Source: Owenia fusiformis (lineage: Eukaryota > Annelida > Polychaeta > Sabellida > Oweniidae). Taken from it: a stretch of DNA of 64,000 bases. Below, piece after piece: positions 41,441 through 54,405 of the stretch. How positions within the stretch are numbered: position 1 is the stretch's first letter; every line of letters begins with the position of its first letter. The stretch covers positions 42,261,394 through 42,325,393 of the forward strand of contig CAIIXF020000005.1 in assembly GCA_903813345.2 (NCBI GenBank), in the 5' to 3' direction. A model generated the notes under the pieces. That model did not search any database and was not told the DNA's origin. It was given only the letters and a program-made list of their open reading frames with translations. A program made the translations under genes and the position numbers.

Positions 41441-42385
41441 CCATGATATTCATAACTCTCTTCATAAATCATTTGTTCAATATCCATATCTGATTATCTG
41501 ATAATCTCAATATAAAAAATTAACAATAAGAAATACAAGTTCACCAGGACATTCGCATAATACAATTTTTGTCCCGGTGTTATTCACCAGAAAGTAGTAG
41601 TAATCCAGTTTTAAAGAGGAAACTCATTAAGTACTCTATTATTGCCCATTATATTAATCTTTCAGAAAACCCAGGGGATTTTGTTATTTGAGACATCTCC
41701 TCCGGGAGAATTAGGAAAACACACTGTGCATTTATTGGAATGAATACAGTATGCTTAAATCAAAAGTTAGAATTCATGAAAAAACGATCAGACCTTTATT
41801 TTTTGTATGTAATTTTGCTCAACTACATCCAGAAGCTTATGGATAGAAACACAGTATTAAGTTATCAAAAAGACAATTAAATGCTTTGTATGGTGACTTC
41901 AAAGTTATGAAGAGATCCTTGGGTTTGCGAGCTGTCACTGAAGAATCCCCCATAGTTTTGTAGATTTAACAAATATCAATTGTTCCCTCCATTGAAGTGA
42001 TGGATCCCCTATGTATGACCACATGTAGTCAAATACATCGAACATCTCAACATCAACAATCTGGAACATTACCGTACTGTACCATTTTGGCTACGGTACT
42101 GTATTGTACTGTAAAAATGGTTTCAGACTAAAACCCAACACTGTACAGCACCATACTTGAACAGTACTTTACTCTAAATGTACTATTTATTAGCATGAGA
42201 TTTATAATTTCAAGATGTGAAATAAATGTATGAGGCAATTTGAATATTTTTATTCACAAAATCTGTCTTAGTTTTGTATATAACCAATGTACATGTATAC
42301 CCTAGTCATTATGATTTGACGTTTGCAAACAACTACATTACATGTAGTCAGGTGTGTGTTTTGATTTAAGATAAAATTGCATTTT
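41441..42385. other. Unassigned intergenic sequence with a GTAC-rich patch
   Basis: 42069-42185 repeats short GTAC-containing words (ACCGTACTGTACC, ACGGTACTGTATTGTAC, ACTGTACAGCACC) that can fold. Nothing else recognised. Confidence 0.5.
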
Positions 42386-43012
42386 CATAGGTCTGTGTAC
42401 ATTATATGTGGAACTGAATGTTCATAGGTGTACATTATATGTGAAACTAAATGTTCATAGGTGTACATTATATGTGGAACTGAATGTTCATAGGTGAACA
42501 TTATATGTGGAACTGAATGTTCATAGGTGTACTTTATATGTGGAACTGAATATTCATAGATGTACATTATATGTGGAACTGAATGTTCATAGGTGTACAT
42601 TATATGTGAAACTGAATGTTCATAGGTGTACATTATATGTGGAACTGAATATTCATGGATGTACATTATATGTGGAACTGAATGTTCATAGGACGGTGTA
42701 CATTATATGTGAAACTGAATGTTCATAGGTGTACATGATATGTGAAACTAAATGTTCATAGGTGTACATTATATGTGGAACTGAATGTTCATAGGTGTAC
42801 ATTATATGTGAAACTAAATGTTCATAGGTGTACATTATATGTGGAACTGAATGTTCATAGGTGTACATTATATGTGGAACTGAATGTTCATAGGTGTACA
42901 TTATATGTGGAACTGAATGTTCATAGGTGTACATTATATGTGGAACTGAATGTTCATAGGTGTACATTATATGTGAAACTAAATGTTCATAGGTGTACAT
43001 TATATGTGGAAC
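42386..43012. repeat. 33-bp minisatellite, about 19 copies
   Basis: Unit close to GGTGTACATTATATGTGG / AACTGAATGTTCATA. One unit has a short insertion (ACG at about 42693). Because 33 is divisible by three, both strands show long frames (HRCTLYVELNV on +, MYTYEHSVPHI on -); these are not genes. Confidence 0.95.
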
Positions 43013-43277
43013 TGGATGATGAAATCTTAGCTTCCTATACAGCTACTGTAGTTATTAAAATATTTTACACAATAAGACATAGCAACCTAAATCAGGGTTC
43101 TATCTGTCAATAGAAATATCACAAGATTACTCCCAAAATTGCTTAAATTGCACTGGCTCATCCAGGATGGGGGTGGGGGGTCTAAAATTTGAGCAAATTT
43201 GAGCAAAAGGACCTTGAGTTGTTTGTAGAATGAATTGGTTGAGTTTTTTCATGCATTTTGCTTGTGTTTTTCTCTAA

Positions 43278-43603
43278 AAAGCATCAATACACTTTAAAAC
43301 ATATTATTGAGTATAAGATTGCACCATATAATCCAAAAAGATATTTCTAATTTTCAAGGATTATCTATGGATTTACACCCAGGCATTTTTATTTTTCAAA
43401 ATTGTTTTGTTTATGTAAAACAGCATTTATATTATTCAAAAATGTTTGTAATAATCATTCGCCATCCTTCTGAAGTTTGAAAAATAAAAATACCTGGGTG
43501 TTAATCCATAGATAATCCTTTAAAATGAGAAATATTTTTGGGGATTATATGGTGCAATCTTATGGTCAATAAAATGTTCTAAAGTGTATTGATGTTTTTT
43601 AAA
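43278..43603. repeat. Fold-back element with arms of about 120 bp
   Basis: The left arm (43280-43400: CATCAATACACTTTAAAACA, AAGATTGCACCATATAATCC, GGATTATCTATGGAT) and the reverse complement of 43478-43600 match at most positions. About 75 bp of AT-rich loop. No coding content. Confidence 0.85.
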
Positions 43604-43950
43604 AATATTAAAAAATTATTGGAACCACCTCCTATCAAATCCGATGCACTGTATACATACAACCATGCAGGCTGCATTCAACAATCAATGTGGTTTATAC
43701 ACTTATAGTCTTTATACATTGTTATACTAAATTATGAGATTTGGTGAGATTTTAAAAGTAGCAGTTTTTGACTCATCATGAAATTGTCAACTTATCTGTC
43801 TGTACTTCCTTCTATCTGTCTACTGTGTGAACTAAGTCTCATTTTTATTTCATGTCCTATTTTTGCATTTTTTGAGAAATCAGCTTTTGGTCATCAAATA
43901 CATGTATTACATCTATATTAATTTCCAATCATATAATAATGTAACTTCAA
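43604..43950. other. Unassigned spacer before the 45-bp array
   Basis: No feature recognised. Confidence 0.5.
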
Positions 43951-46900
43951 CACATAGTCAGAAGTACATGTATCCCTGTCAGTTGCTATACTTGAAACAT
44001 ATGGTCAGAAGTACATGTAACCCTGTCAGTTGCAAATTGCAATATATAGTCAGAAGTACATGTATCCCTGTCAGTTGCAACTTGCAACATATAGTCAGAA
44101 GTACATGTCACTCTGTCAGTTACAACTTACATTATATGATCAGAAGTACATGTCAACCTGTCAGTTGCAACTTGCAATATATGATCAGAAGTACATGTAA
44201 CCTTGTCAGTTACAAATTGCAACATATAGTCAGAAGTTCATATTACCCTGTCAGTTGAACATACATGTTCTTGCATATTATAATTATGTACTCTCCAATA
44301 TATTATGGAGGCAATAAAGATACATAAACATAAACTTGCAATTCATAGTCAGAAGAACATGTAACCCTGTCAGTTGCAAATTGTAATATATAGTCAGAAG
44401 TACATGTAACCCTGTCAGTTGCAACTTGCAATATATGATCAGAAGTACATGTAACCCTGTCAGTTAAAACTTACATTATATAGTCAGAAGTACATGTAAC
44501 CTTGTCAGTTGCAACTTGCAATATATGATCAGAAGTACATGTAACCCTGTCAGTTGCAACTTACATTATATAGTCAGAAGTACATGTAACTCTGTCAGTT
44601 ACAACTTACATTATATGATCAGAAGTACATGTTACCCTGTCAGTTGCAACTTGCAATATATGATCAGAAGTACATGTAACCCTGTCAGTTGCAACTTACA
44701 TTATATAGTCAGAAGTACATGTAACTCTGTCAGTTACAACTTACATTATATGATCAGAAGTACATGTTACCCTGTCAGTTGCAACTTGCAATATATAGTC
44801 AGAAGTACATGTTACCCTGTCAGTTGCAACTTGCAATATATGATCAGAAGTACACGTAACCTTGTCAGTTGCAACTTGCAATATATGATCAGAAGTACAT
44901 GTAACCTTGTCAGTTGCAACTTGCAATATATGATCAGAAGTACATGTAACCTTGTCAGTTACAAATTGCAACATGTAGTCAGAAGTACATGTAACTCTGT
45001 CAGTTGCAACTTGCAATATATGATCAGAAGTACATGTAACCTTGTCAGTTACAAATTGCAACATGTAGTCAGAAGTACATGTAACCCTGTCAGTTGCAAA
45101 TTGCAATATATAGTCAGAAGTACATGTAACCCTGTCAGTTGCAACTTACATTATATAGTCTGAAGTACATGTAACCTTGTCAGTTACAAATTGCAACATG
45201 TAGTCTGAAGTACATGTAACCTTGTCAGTTACAAATTGCAACATGTAGTCTGAAGTACATGTAACCTTGTCAGTTACAAATTGCAACATATAGTCAGAAG
45301 TACATGTCACTCTGTCAGTTCTAACTTGCAATAATATATGATCAGAAGTACATGTAACTCTGTCAGTTGCAACTTGCAATATATAGTCAGAAGTACATGT
45401 CACCCTGCCAGTTGCTACTTGCAACATATATTAAGAAGTACATGTAACCCTGTCAGTTGCAACTCGCAACATATATTCAGAAGTACATGTAACCCTGTCA
45501 GTTGCAACTTGCAATATATAGTCAGAAGTACATGTAACCCTGTCAGTTGCAACTTGCAATTTATAGTCAGAAGTACATGTAACCTTGTCAGTTACAAATT
45601 GCAACATATAGTCAGAAGTACATGTAACCCTGTCAGTTGCAGCTTGCAATATATATTCAGAAGTACATGTAACCCTGTCAGTTGCAAGTTGCAATATATA
45701 GTCAGAAGTACATGTAACCCTGTCAGTTGCAACTTGCAATATATGATCAGAAGTACATGTAACCCTGTCAGTTGCAACTTGCAATATATGATCAGAAGTA
45801 CATGTAACCCTGTCAGTTGCAACTTGCAATATATGATCAGAAGTACATGTAACCCTGTCAGTAGCAAGTTGCAACATATGATCAGAAGTACATGTAACTC
45901 TGTCAGTTACAACTTACATTATATGATCAGAAGTACATGTTACCCTGTCAGTTGCAACTTGCAATATATGATCAGAAGTACATGTTACCCTGTCAGTTGC
46001 AACTTGCAATTCATAGTCAAAAGTACATGTAACCCTGTCAGTTGCAACTTACATTATATAGTCTGAAGTACATGTAACCTTGTCAGTTACAAATTGCAAC
46101 ATGTAGTCTGAAGTACATGTAACCTTGTCAGTTGCAACTTGCAATATATGATCAGAAGTACATGTTACCCTGTCAGTTGCAAGTTGCAATATATAGTCAG
46201 AAGTACATGTAACCCTGTCAGTTGCAAGTTGCAATATATAGTCAGAAGTACATGTCACCCTGCCAGTTGCTACTTGCAATATATGATCAGAAGTACATGT
46301 AACCCTGTCAGTTGCAAGTTGCAACATATGATCAGAAGTACATGTAACTCTGTCAGTTACAACTTACATTATATGATCAGAAGTACATGTTACCCTGTCA
46401 GTTGCAACTTGCAATATATGATCAGAAGTACATGTTACCCTGTCAGTTGCAACTTGCAATTCATAGTCAAAAGTACATGTAACCCTGTCAGTTGCAACTT
46501 ACATTATATAGTCTGAAGTACATGTAACCTTGTCAGTTGCAATTTGCAACATATGATCAGAAGTACATGTAACCCTGTCAGTTGCAACTTGCAATATATG
46601 ATCAGAAGTACATGTTACCCTGTCAGTTGCAACTTGCAATATATGATCAGAAGTACATGTTACCCTGTCAGTTGCAACTTGCAATATATGATCAGAAGTA
46701 CATGTTACCCTGTCAGTTGCAACTTGCAATATATGATCAGAAGTACATGTTACCCTGTCAGTTGCAACTTACATTATATGATCAGAAGTACATGTAACCT
46801 TGTCAGTTGCAACTTGCAATATATGATCAGAAGTACATGTTACCCTGTCAGTTGCAACTTGCAATATATGATCAGAAGTACATGTTACCCTGTCAGTTGC

Positions 46901-47068
46901 AACTTGCAATATATGATCAGAAGTGCATGTAACCCTGTCAGTTGCAACTTGCAATATATAGTCAGAAGTACATGTAACCCTGTCAGTTGCAAGTTGCAAC
47001 ATATGATCAGAAGTACATGTCACTCTGTCAGTTACAACTTACATTATATAGTCAGAAGTACTTGTCAC
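43951..47068. repeat. 45-bp satellite-like array, about 67 copies
   Basis: Unit: AGAAGTACATGTAACCCTGT / CAGTTGCAACTTGCAATATA / TAGTC. There is one break at about 44255-44336 with unrelated sequence. Higher-order structure is visible: a three-unit block (135 bp) repeats at 44521-44790, and a ten-unit block (450 bp) repeats, 45895-46080 being the same as 46345-46530. Units contain the palindrome ACATGT and TTGCAACTTGCAA. Both strands are open in long frames because 45 is divisible by three; no gene is proposed. Confidence 0.96.
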
Positions 47069-47730
47069 ATGTGGTGACATGTCATGGTGTGTTAATATAT
47101 TGGTGTTATTGATTCTTCAAATTCAAATGATATAATATCCAAACTTTGTCTCACTAAGATCCTATATTAGATTATATATTACCTAACATTTGCTCATCTT
47201 CTTTCAAAATTTTTACCATCCAAAACTTGTGTTCTTTGTTTGGTTACATATTATTTTTGTGGTCTAAGTGTTTTCAATCAATTTGCTGTAACATATAGCT
47301 CATTATCCTATGCCAAGTAGAGTTTTAGGGAGATTGTAAGTCGGTAATATATGTCCCTTATCCTAACTTTGAGGTTTCCACATCTAGAACCTCCATATCT
47401 TCCACCAAATTGAAAAAAAAATTTAGAAAAATTTGAAAGAACTACTGGGTATAGGATAAATCAGTTATGTAGGGTCGGTTTGGATATGGGGTTTATCCCT
47501 CCTGAGATATACACATCTATTTTTGGTCCCTACAGTCCCTCAGGTAGATATGCATATTTATCTTATACTTAGTAGTGTTATAGGTAGATAATTTGTGGGA
47601 ATATGATTGTTATCTGAGGTGAACGGGAGATATATCACCCGCTCATCAACAATTCCCGGGGATTTCGTACGGTACTTTTTTCGTTCACCAGTACAGTACG
47701 TGTGTTACCGTGGCCCTATTGAATTGATAT
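47069..47730. other. Unassigned intergenic sequence
   Basis: No gene or bounded repeat recognised. Confidence 0.5.
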
Positions 47731-48474
47731 TTAGCTCACATGGTGAGCTTTTGCAATCACTCTCTTGTCCGTCAATCTGTCCGTGCGTGCGTACGTCCGT
47801 CTGTCCGTCAACAATAGTGGCACGTTTTAAAACCTCTGTCGATAGGATTCCTGTTTTAAGTTATTTCTGTTCAACATCAATACAGAAAACTCCCCTATGC
47901 ATTTTCAAAATGGACGCCATTTCACGAAATTCTCGCGAAATTCATTTTGACCCATTTCCTAGTTTTACAAATAATTTCAGGTCCTACATTGAAAAAATCC
48001 ATGTCGATGTAAAGAGTAGATATATGAAATAATTTTGTTACAAAAAATCAGCAAAAAATTATATCTATTTTTTATTTTCAGCCATTTTAGTTAACATTGA
48101 TTTGTCCATCTGACTCGCGAAATCCACTTTTCAATCAACAACAGTGGCACGTTTTAAAAGGTCTGTCGATAGGATTCCTGTTTTCGCGAAATTCACTTTC
48201 GACCCATTTCCTAGTTTTACAAATTATTCCAGGTGTCCTGCATATTGCAAATACATGTCACTGTAAAGAGTAGTTGTATGAAATAATTTTTTAAGCCATT
48301 TTACTTAACATCGATTTGTCCATCTGTCTCTCAGTCAGTCCAAAATATTGTCAAGTGGCTTTTAAATTGTTACAAAAAATCAGCAGAAAAATATATCCTT
48401 TTTTTATTTTCTGTCATTTTAGCCATCATTCACTTTTGAGCAACACCATGCGAGCCCAGTACCCACGGTACTAT
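47731..48474 (+). repeat. Hairpin-headed repeat family B, second copy
   Basis: Head TTAGCTCACATGGTGAGCTT, GTCCGT tract (about 47766-47810), body AAAACCTCTGTCGATAGGAT, partly duplicated inside (about 48110-48240), tail CACCATGCGAGCCCAGTACC. The long frame at 47607-48032 crosses it and is not a gene. Confidence 0.82.
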
Positions 48475-48480
48475 TTTATT

Positions 48481-50153
48481 ATGTCCCCACCACATAGTGT
48501 GGGGGGCCATATTGTCGGCCTTGGCGCGTCCGTCTGTCTGTCCGTCCGTACGTCCGTCCGTCCGTCCGTCCGTCTGTCCGTCCGTCTGTCCGTACGTCCG
48601 GGAGTTTTCTCCAAAACCGCTACAGATATCACCTTCAAATTTTCAGGGATAACTTATGAGTGCATACAGATGTGGATGAAAAAGTTTCAAGTTGATACCT
48701 ACTTCCTGTCGGCCATTTTGAAGTCAAATGCTAAAATCCTTGTCTGCAAACTTTAAGAAAAACGGCTTCACAGTTGCTTTTAAAACTTTACCATCTTGTT
48801 TAGCTCACTTCATTCTAGATCTGATTAGGTTTTGGACCTGTTAGCTCAGTCATGTCAGCCATTTTGAATGTCTTAAGAAAAGTTAGCGCACGATAATACT
48901 TTGTATCATATTGCATGGTGTTTTTGAGTTTTCATACTTTAACTATTTAGTAGCTTTATAAATAATTTCAGATGTACTTTGTTGTAAAAGCCTATGTTAT
49001 TGTTAACAGTAGTTATATGTGATAATTTTGTAAGAAGAAATCAGCAAAAACACATAATCACTTTTTTATTGTCCACCATTTTGGATTTTTCCGTCCTAAA
49101 ATCTTGTCTGTGAAGTCTTGTCTACGTGTTTTCAGGTGAACCGTTTGGTGGATCAATTTCAAATTTTCAGGGATGATTCTTAGTATAAAAATCTAGATCT
49201 GATTTGTTTTTTGGCATTCTGGGTAAATGTCAAGGCAGCCATTTTGGATTTTCCGTCCTAAAATCTTGTCTGTAAAGTCTTGTCTACGCATTTTCAGGTG
49301 AACCCTTTGGTAGATCAATTTCAAATTTTCAGAGATGATTCTTAGTATGAAAATGTAGAACTGATTAATTTTTTGGCATTCTGGGCAAATGTCAAGGCAG
49401 CCATTTTGGATTTTCTGTCCTAAAATCTTGTCTGTAAAGTCTTGTCTATGCATTTTCAGGTGAACCGTTCTGTAGATCAATTTCAAATTTTTAGGGATGA
49501 TTCTTAGTATGAAAATCTAGATCTGATTAGTTTTTTGGCATTCTGGATAAATGTCAAGGCAGTCATTTTGGATTTTCCGTCTTAAAATCTTGCCTGTAAA
49601 GTCTTGTCTACGCGTTTTTAGGTGAACCGTTTGGTAGATCAATTTCAAATTTTCAGGAATGATTCTTAGTGTGAAAATCTACATCTGATTAGTTTTTTGG
49701 CATTCTGTGTAAATGTCATGGCAGCCATTTTGGATTTTCTGTCCTAAAATCTTGTCTGTAAAGTCTTGTCTACGCGTTTTCAGGTGAACCATTTGGTAGA
49801 TCAATGTCATATTTTCAGGGATGATTCTTAGTATGAAAATCTAGGAACAGATTAGTTTTTTGACATTCTGGGTAAATGTCAAGGCAGCCATTTTGGATTT
49901 TCCATCCTAAAATCTTGTCTGTAAAGTCTTGTTTACATGTTTTCTAGTTAACTGTGTGACGGATCAATTAAGAATTTTCAGGGGTGGTTCTTAGTTTGAA
50001 AATCTAGAACTGACTAAATTTTTGGCATTCTGGGTAAATTTTTAGGTGGCCATTTTGGATTTTCCGTCCTCAAATTGTGTTGGTAAAGTCTTGTCTACTC
50101 ATTTTCAGGACAACCATTTCATGGGATCACCCATTGGTGGGGACATTTTGTAC
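48481..50153 (+). repeat. Hairpin-headed repeat family C with inner 162-bp tandem repeats
   Basis: Head ATGTCCCCACCACATAGTGT / GGGGGG, TCCGTCCG tract (about 48527-48600), a body of five to six 162-bp units (CAAGGCAGCC at 49231, 49393, 49555, a variant at 49717, and 49879), and tail CCATTGGTGGGGACATTTTG, where GGTGGGGAC is the exact inverted head arm. It abuts the family B copy with only 6 bp between. Confidence 0.88.
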
Positions 50154-50671
50154 ACATTTGTGTTCTTGTTTTATATGTTCCCAAATGTTAAAAACCATTT
50201 AATTTAAAAAAAACCAATAAATGCTAAGAAATTTAAATTGAGAAAAAATAATCATGTTTCTATTGTAATTATCATTATTGTAATTATTACACGATGGTTC
50301 AATAACACTTGATTCATACTTACAGTAATCTTCATAATCTACTAAGTATAGGGTAAATCAGTTATTGAATGCTCGATTTATGATACAGGATTTCATTCTG
50401 TGTTTCATTAACTAATATCCCTTCGGTCCCTCGGGTAGATACATTGTATTTCCCTCAGATATACCCTGTATCAAAAACCTCCCATTGAATAACCTCATAT
50501 CTCTTGGGATAAAAGACATATCCAAAACCTCCCAGTATATAACCCTATATATATCTATCTAATTGCACCATCGTTAGTTCCTATTACTCTCTTTGTAAAA
50601 AGTGATAATACATCTCAAGATTCTTGATTTACCTAATAATTACTATTGCCTGATCACAACTTGTTTCACTG
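50154..50671. other. Unassigned intergenic sequence
   Basis: No gene or bounded repeat recognised. Confidence 0.5.
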
Positions 50672-50940
50672 AGAGTGCATCCTCCGATCACAGTGCTTCA
50701 AAATCCAGAATATATTCTTTCTTTTTACCCCCTGCGATAAGCAGTTAGCATTTCCCCGATTAAGAACTCGCAATCTGATTGGCTGTCGCAACACTGCGAC
50801 AGAAATCATGTATAAGTCATTGCGCATAATTAGATCATGTGATTCACTTTAATCTGGCGCTTCCAAATTGGTTATAGCAGGGGGAAGAAGGAGGTACGGA
50901 TTCTGGATACCTGCTTAGGAGGATGCTGGGAGTGTATCTG
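50672..50940. mobile_element. Short MITE, about 270 bp
   Basis: The left end (GAGAGTGCATCCTCC, ATCCAGAAT, TACCCCCTGCGATAA) and right end (reverse complement CTCCCAGCATCCTCC, ATCCAGAATCCGTACC, CCCCCTGCTATAA) are inverted copies. The core has a small hairpin TGTCGCAACACTGCGACA. Confidence 0.7.
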
Positions 50941-51728
50941 TGTATAATTTGGAAATTTAGTTAATTTGTAAGAGGGGATAATCTAAATCATTGCCTAATT
51001 ATATGATATATATAAGGTAGGGGTATAACGAAATATGGACAAATCACGTTTCTTTTGGCATTGTCTTTTATGTATTTTGACCATTATATCAAAATATTTG
51101 ATGTTAAGTTATTAAAAAAAAAAGTTATTATAACCCAAGTAGTCTAATCTGCCTGTATCAGCATAAATTAGTGAAATGTGGAAAAAAGGTTGAAGAAAAA
51201 ACAATAATCAGGTCTCTCATGAAGCATTTTCAGACATACTTCTCGACTTTGATATTTAATTAAAAATTAAAAAGGAGGCCCCTTTATCGTATGCGATCGC
51301 TGGAAATTATTCCTATATCCCTGGGAGCAACTACATGAACAATTAGGCATTAGAAACGCTTACTTCAAAAGTTACCGAAAAAATCAGACCCCCTTTAGGA
51401 ACTCTAGGGTATCCCACAGAAATTCATAATGGCCACCATTTTACTGTTGAAATATCACTTTTTGTCCCTTTATACCAGTGTTATAAATTCATAGTTAATG
51501 AAAACGGATTAGAATCCTGTGCTAAATAGGGCTGATGTTGAAAATTCAGTCCAATCTAGTCGGGACTGTTCTACGAAAATAACTTTATTAGTTTTACAAA
51601 TATTTTCCAACAAGGATGCTCATTTACATGAAACTACCTCATATTTGCTTTTACAGCTCATATAGCTACATGTTCATGTTATGTGAAAGATGTAAAAATG
51701 ATGTTTCTATATTTATTTACATCTTATA
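50941..51728. other. Unassigned intergenic sequence
   Basis: No gene or bounded repeat recognised. Confidence 0.5.
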
Positions 51729-52783
51729 TACAGGGTGGTCCAAAAATGGGACACTCGTATTTCAAAGATAAATATTGATTTTCTTGATGAAAACATGTCA
51801 TATTATATACCAGTGGATTGGGAATTTACTGATCTTTAATTTGGTATATCATAAGTTCAAATTTATTAAAATGTCTGTCAACCAGCGTCCATAATATAAA
51901 AAATGACGTCATTTTCATTTCAAAACGGGTTTTCCAAAACTTGCAAAAACAAGTTTTATTATCAACTTTATTTACATAAACAGACGTTCAATATGTCCAT
52001 CATTTTTATCAGTTGTACCCCTCAATTTTGGCCTAAACTGACCAATAGCATCATTGATATGCTGTCAAGACAATGAATTCCACTTCTCATTAATTCAATT
52101 ATGTCCTCAAGAGACTGAATAGATGTAAAGGATTCATGGTACACGAGGTGTGTTAGTTCTCCCCATACGTGGTAGTCGCAGACTTTGGGTGATCGGATGA
52201 TCTGGGGGAGGCAGCGATTAGCTATAGGGGGATGAATCTAGGCACATTTTCCTTTAAACATTTGACACTCTTGTGAGATCTATTGCTTGTGATGATCCGA
52301 GAATTAGCTAAAAACAACATAATTGGATAATGCGATGTCAACGTCTGTGAATACCACGTATTGGAAGAACCTACAGAACTGGTTTACCATGAACCCCTTA
52401 CATCTACTCAGTCCCTTATTATGTTGAGAAGTGGAATTCATTGTCTCAACAGAATATTAATGTTGTTTTTGACTCGTTTAGGCCAAAATTGAGGGCTATA
52501 ATTGATCAAAATTGTGGACATATTGAACGTCTGTTTGTGTAAATAAAGTTGACAAAACACTTGTTTTTGCAAGTTTTGGAAAACCCGTTTTGAAATGAAA
52601 ATGACGTCATTTATATAACGGACGCTGGTTGACAGACATTTATAAAAAATTTGAACTTATGATACACCAAATTAAAGATAAGTAAATTCCCTATCCACTG
52701 GTATATAATACGACATGTTTTCATCAAGAAAATCAATATTTATTTTTGAAATACGAGTGTCCCATTTTTTGGACCACCCTGTA
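51729..52783. mobile_element. Fold-back mariner derivative with the transposase end in both arms
   Basis: Ends CAGGGTGGTCC (51731) and GGACCACCCTG (to 52781) with TA on both sides. The arms stay homologous to near the centre (about 52254), about 500 bp each. The right arm (+) encodes EYHV...ELVYHE, QSL and RSGIHCL, then FDSFRPKLRAIIDQNCGHIE and RLFV with stop TAA, the end of a mariner-type transposase. The left arm (-) encodes the same end (CDYHVWGELTHLVYHE, IQSLEDIIELMRSGIHCL). So both arms come from the 3' end of one parent element; the 5' end and most of the transposase are lost. Confidence 0.85.
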
Positions 52784-53707
52784 TATATTCATGTACTTTC
52801 ATGTACATTTATGTATGGCTATAGATAATCTATGGACACATTACTATGTACTCTGAATCTCATTATTCTTCTGTGTAGTGTACATTACTGTATATAGGTG
52901 GCGGATCATCATGAAATACTCAACATCAAACCTACCTGCAATGGACATTTTTAACCTAAAAGGATAGGTACAGAGAATATCACTAGTTTTTAGTAGATAG
53001 AATATTCATCGTGTAATGATTATATCAACACGACACCATTTAAAAACAGAATGGTATCTCAATCTATCCATTTTTTGTAAAGAATGTTTTCTGATAACTT
53101 AAGGATTTTATTAGTTATTCTTCTCGCCTCCTGGATATCAGAACTATATGTTCCGTTTATTTACGATTGAACTATTTAACATTTTCAAACATTATGTCAA
53201 ACTGAAATTCATAAATAATAAAATGATCTGAAAGGGTACTTTTGAGCCTGATTCATATTTCTATTGTCTTGATGAAGCCTGTGTGCATCTGTATGTCTGT
53301 CTAGGTCGGTTGGTGCGACACAAACCGCTAATCTGTTCAATCACAAAAAGCGCATGTTTTTTTTCATGCAAAGTACATGCGAAGTCCATTTAAACCAAAA
53401 GAAATATGGCTGACAAAGAATGTTCAACTGAAAAAGATTCAGGTAATTTTCATGATTTTAGAACAATAGTCAGAAAATGACCAATCAAATATAGATTCAG
53501 AAGTTACCGACATACTTGGACATTCTGCATGTCTATTATGTGAGAGGTTAAATGCAAGTATTGCTGTGGTTAATTCAGTTTAGATCCTTCATTGCTATGA
53601 ATAGCTATGAGCCTTCTAGCAGGAGGTCCATATCTGAATGGACAAAATTACCAGAACTGGAAAGACTACTTGATCGAAGAGAATTCCTAAATGTGTGAGG
53701 CACACCT
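52784..53707. other. Unassigned intergenic sequence
   Basis: No gene or bounded repeat recognised. Confidence 0.5.
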
Positions 53708-54391
53708 TAATAGGGGCTCATATGGTAGCCAAAGGTGGGCCCGTCAGTGAGCAAATTTGAACCACATTATTTATCTCGGGAAACACGTCAGATTTAATGA
53801 TTTGGAACTTTGACGCCCAAAAAGCGACCATTATGGATAGCTTTTCTAGGTTTTATACCCCCCGTGGTTATTTTTGAGGGGGTCTCAACTCTTTCTTAAT
53901 AACTTTAAAAATATTAAAGATATGTGTCTGAAACTTGCAGGGTACCTTCCTGGGGTCAACACATGGATGTATTGAAAGTTTAGGATTATTTGGAATAACG
54001 GTTGCTATAGCAACCAAGAAAATGTGTTTCCGAACTGGCAATTTACAGCAATTTTGGCCTGTAGCAACCTGGTTGAAGTTAGATTTTTTTTTTATTGATG
54101 AATTTTTACATTGTTAATTGGTTTCAAAAACACACTACAACTGTATTCTTTCATTTTATTGCAGATTAGAATTGACACCATAAGAATTAAAGGTCCATAA
54201 TCATACATGAATGAACCCACCCCCCAAAGTCTATAAAAAGTGGGCGTGGCACCAGACATGTACCAGTTTGTAATTCATAAGTTTAAACACCCAATAAATA
54301 ATGTTGATATTTATGTTACCCTGTTTCCAGTGGTAGTTGAATAAATTCTTTTAAAAAACTAGATATATTACCATGGAAACCATATATTTAT

Positions 54392-54405
54392 GTTGCCATA
54401 GCAAC
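54392..54405. promoter_or_regulatory. X-box-like palindrome in the transposon arm
   Basis: GTTGCCATAGCAAC fits the RFX consensus. A related GTTGCTATAGCAAC is in the other arm (58603-58616), and further GGTTGCTATAGCAACC copies occur in both arms (about 54000, 58432, 58995). Binding is not shown. Confidence 0.3.

Noticed and set aside
43951-47068. Regular repeats that could look like a CRISPR array
   Set aside because: Units are contiguous with no unique spacers, the sequence is animal DNA with introns and LINEs, and no cas genes are present.
43863-47077. Long open frames on both strands (up to about 240 codons) in the 45-bp array
   Set aside because: The unit length is divisible by three, so any stop-free unit gives long frames on either strand; there is no start context, domain or coding bias.
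47607-48756. Two plus-strand frames of more than 140 codons rich in V, R, S and P
   Set aside because: They read through GTCCGT microsatellites of repeat families B and C.
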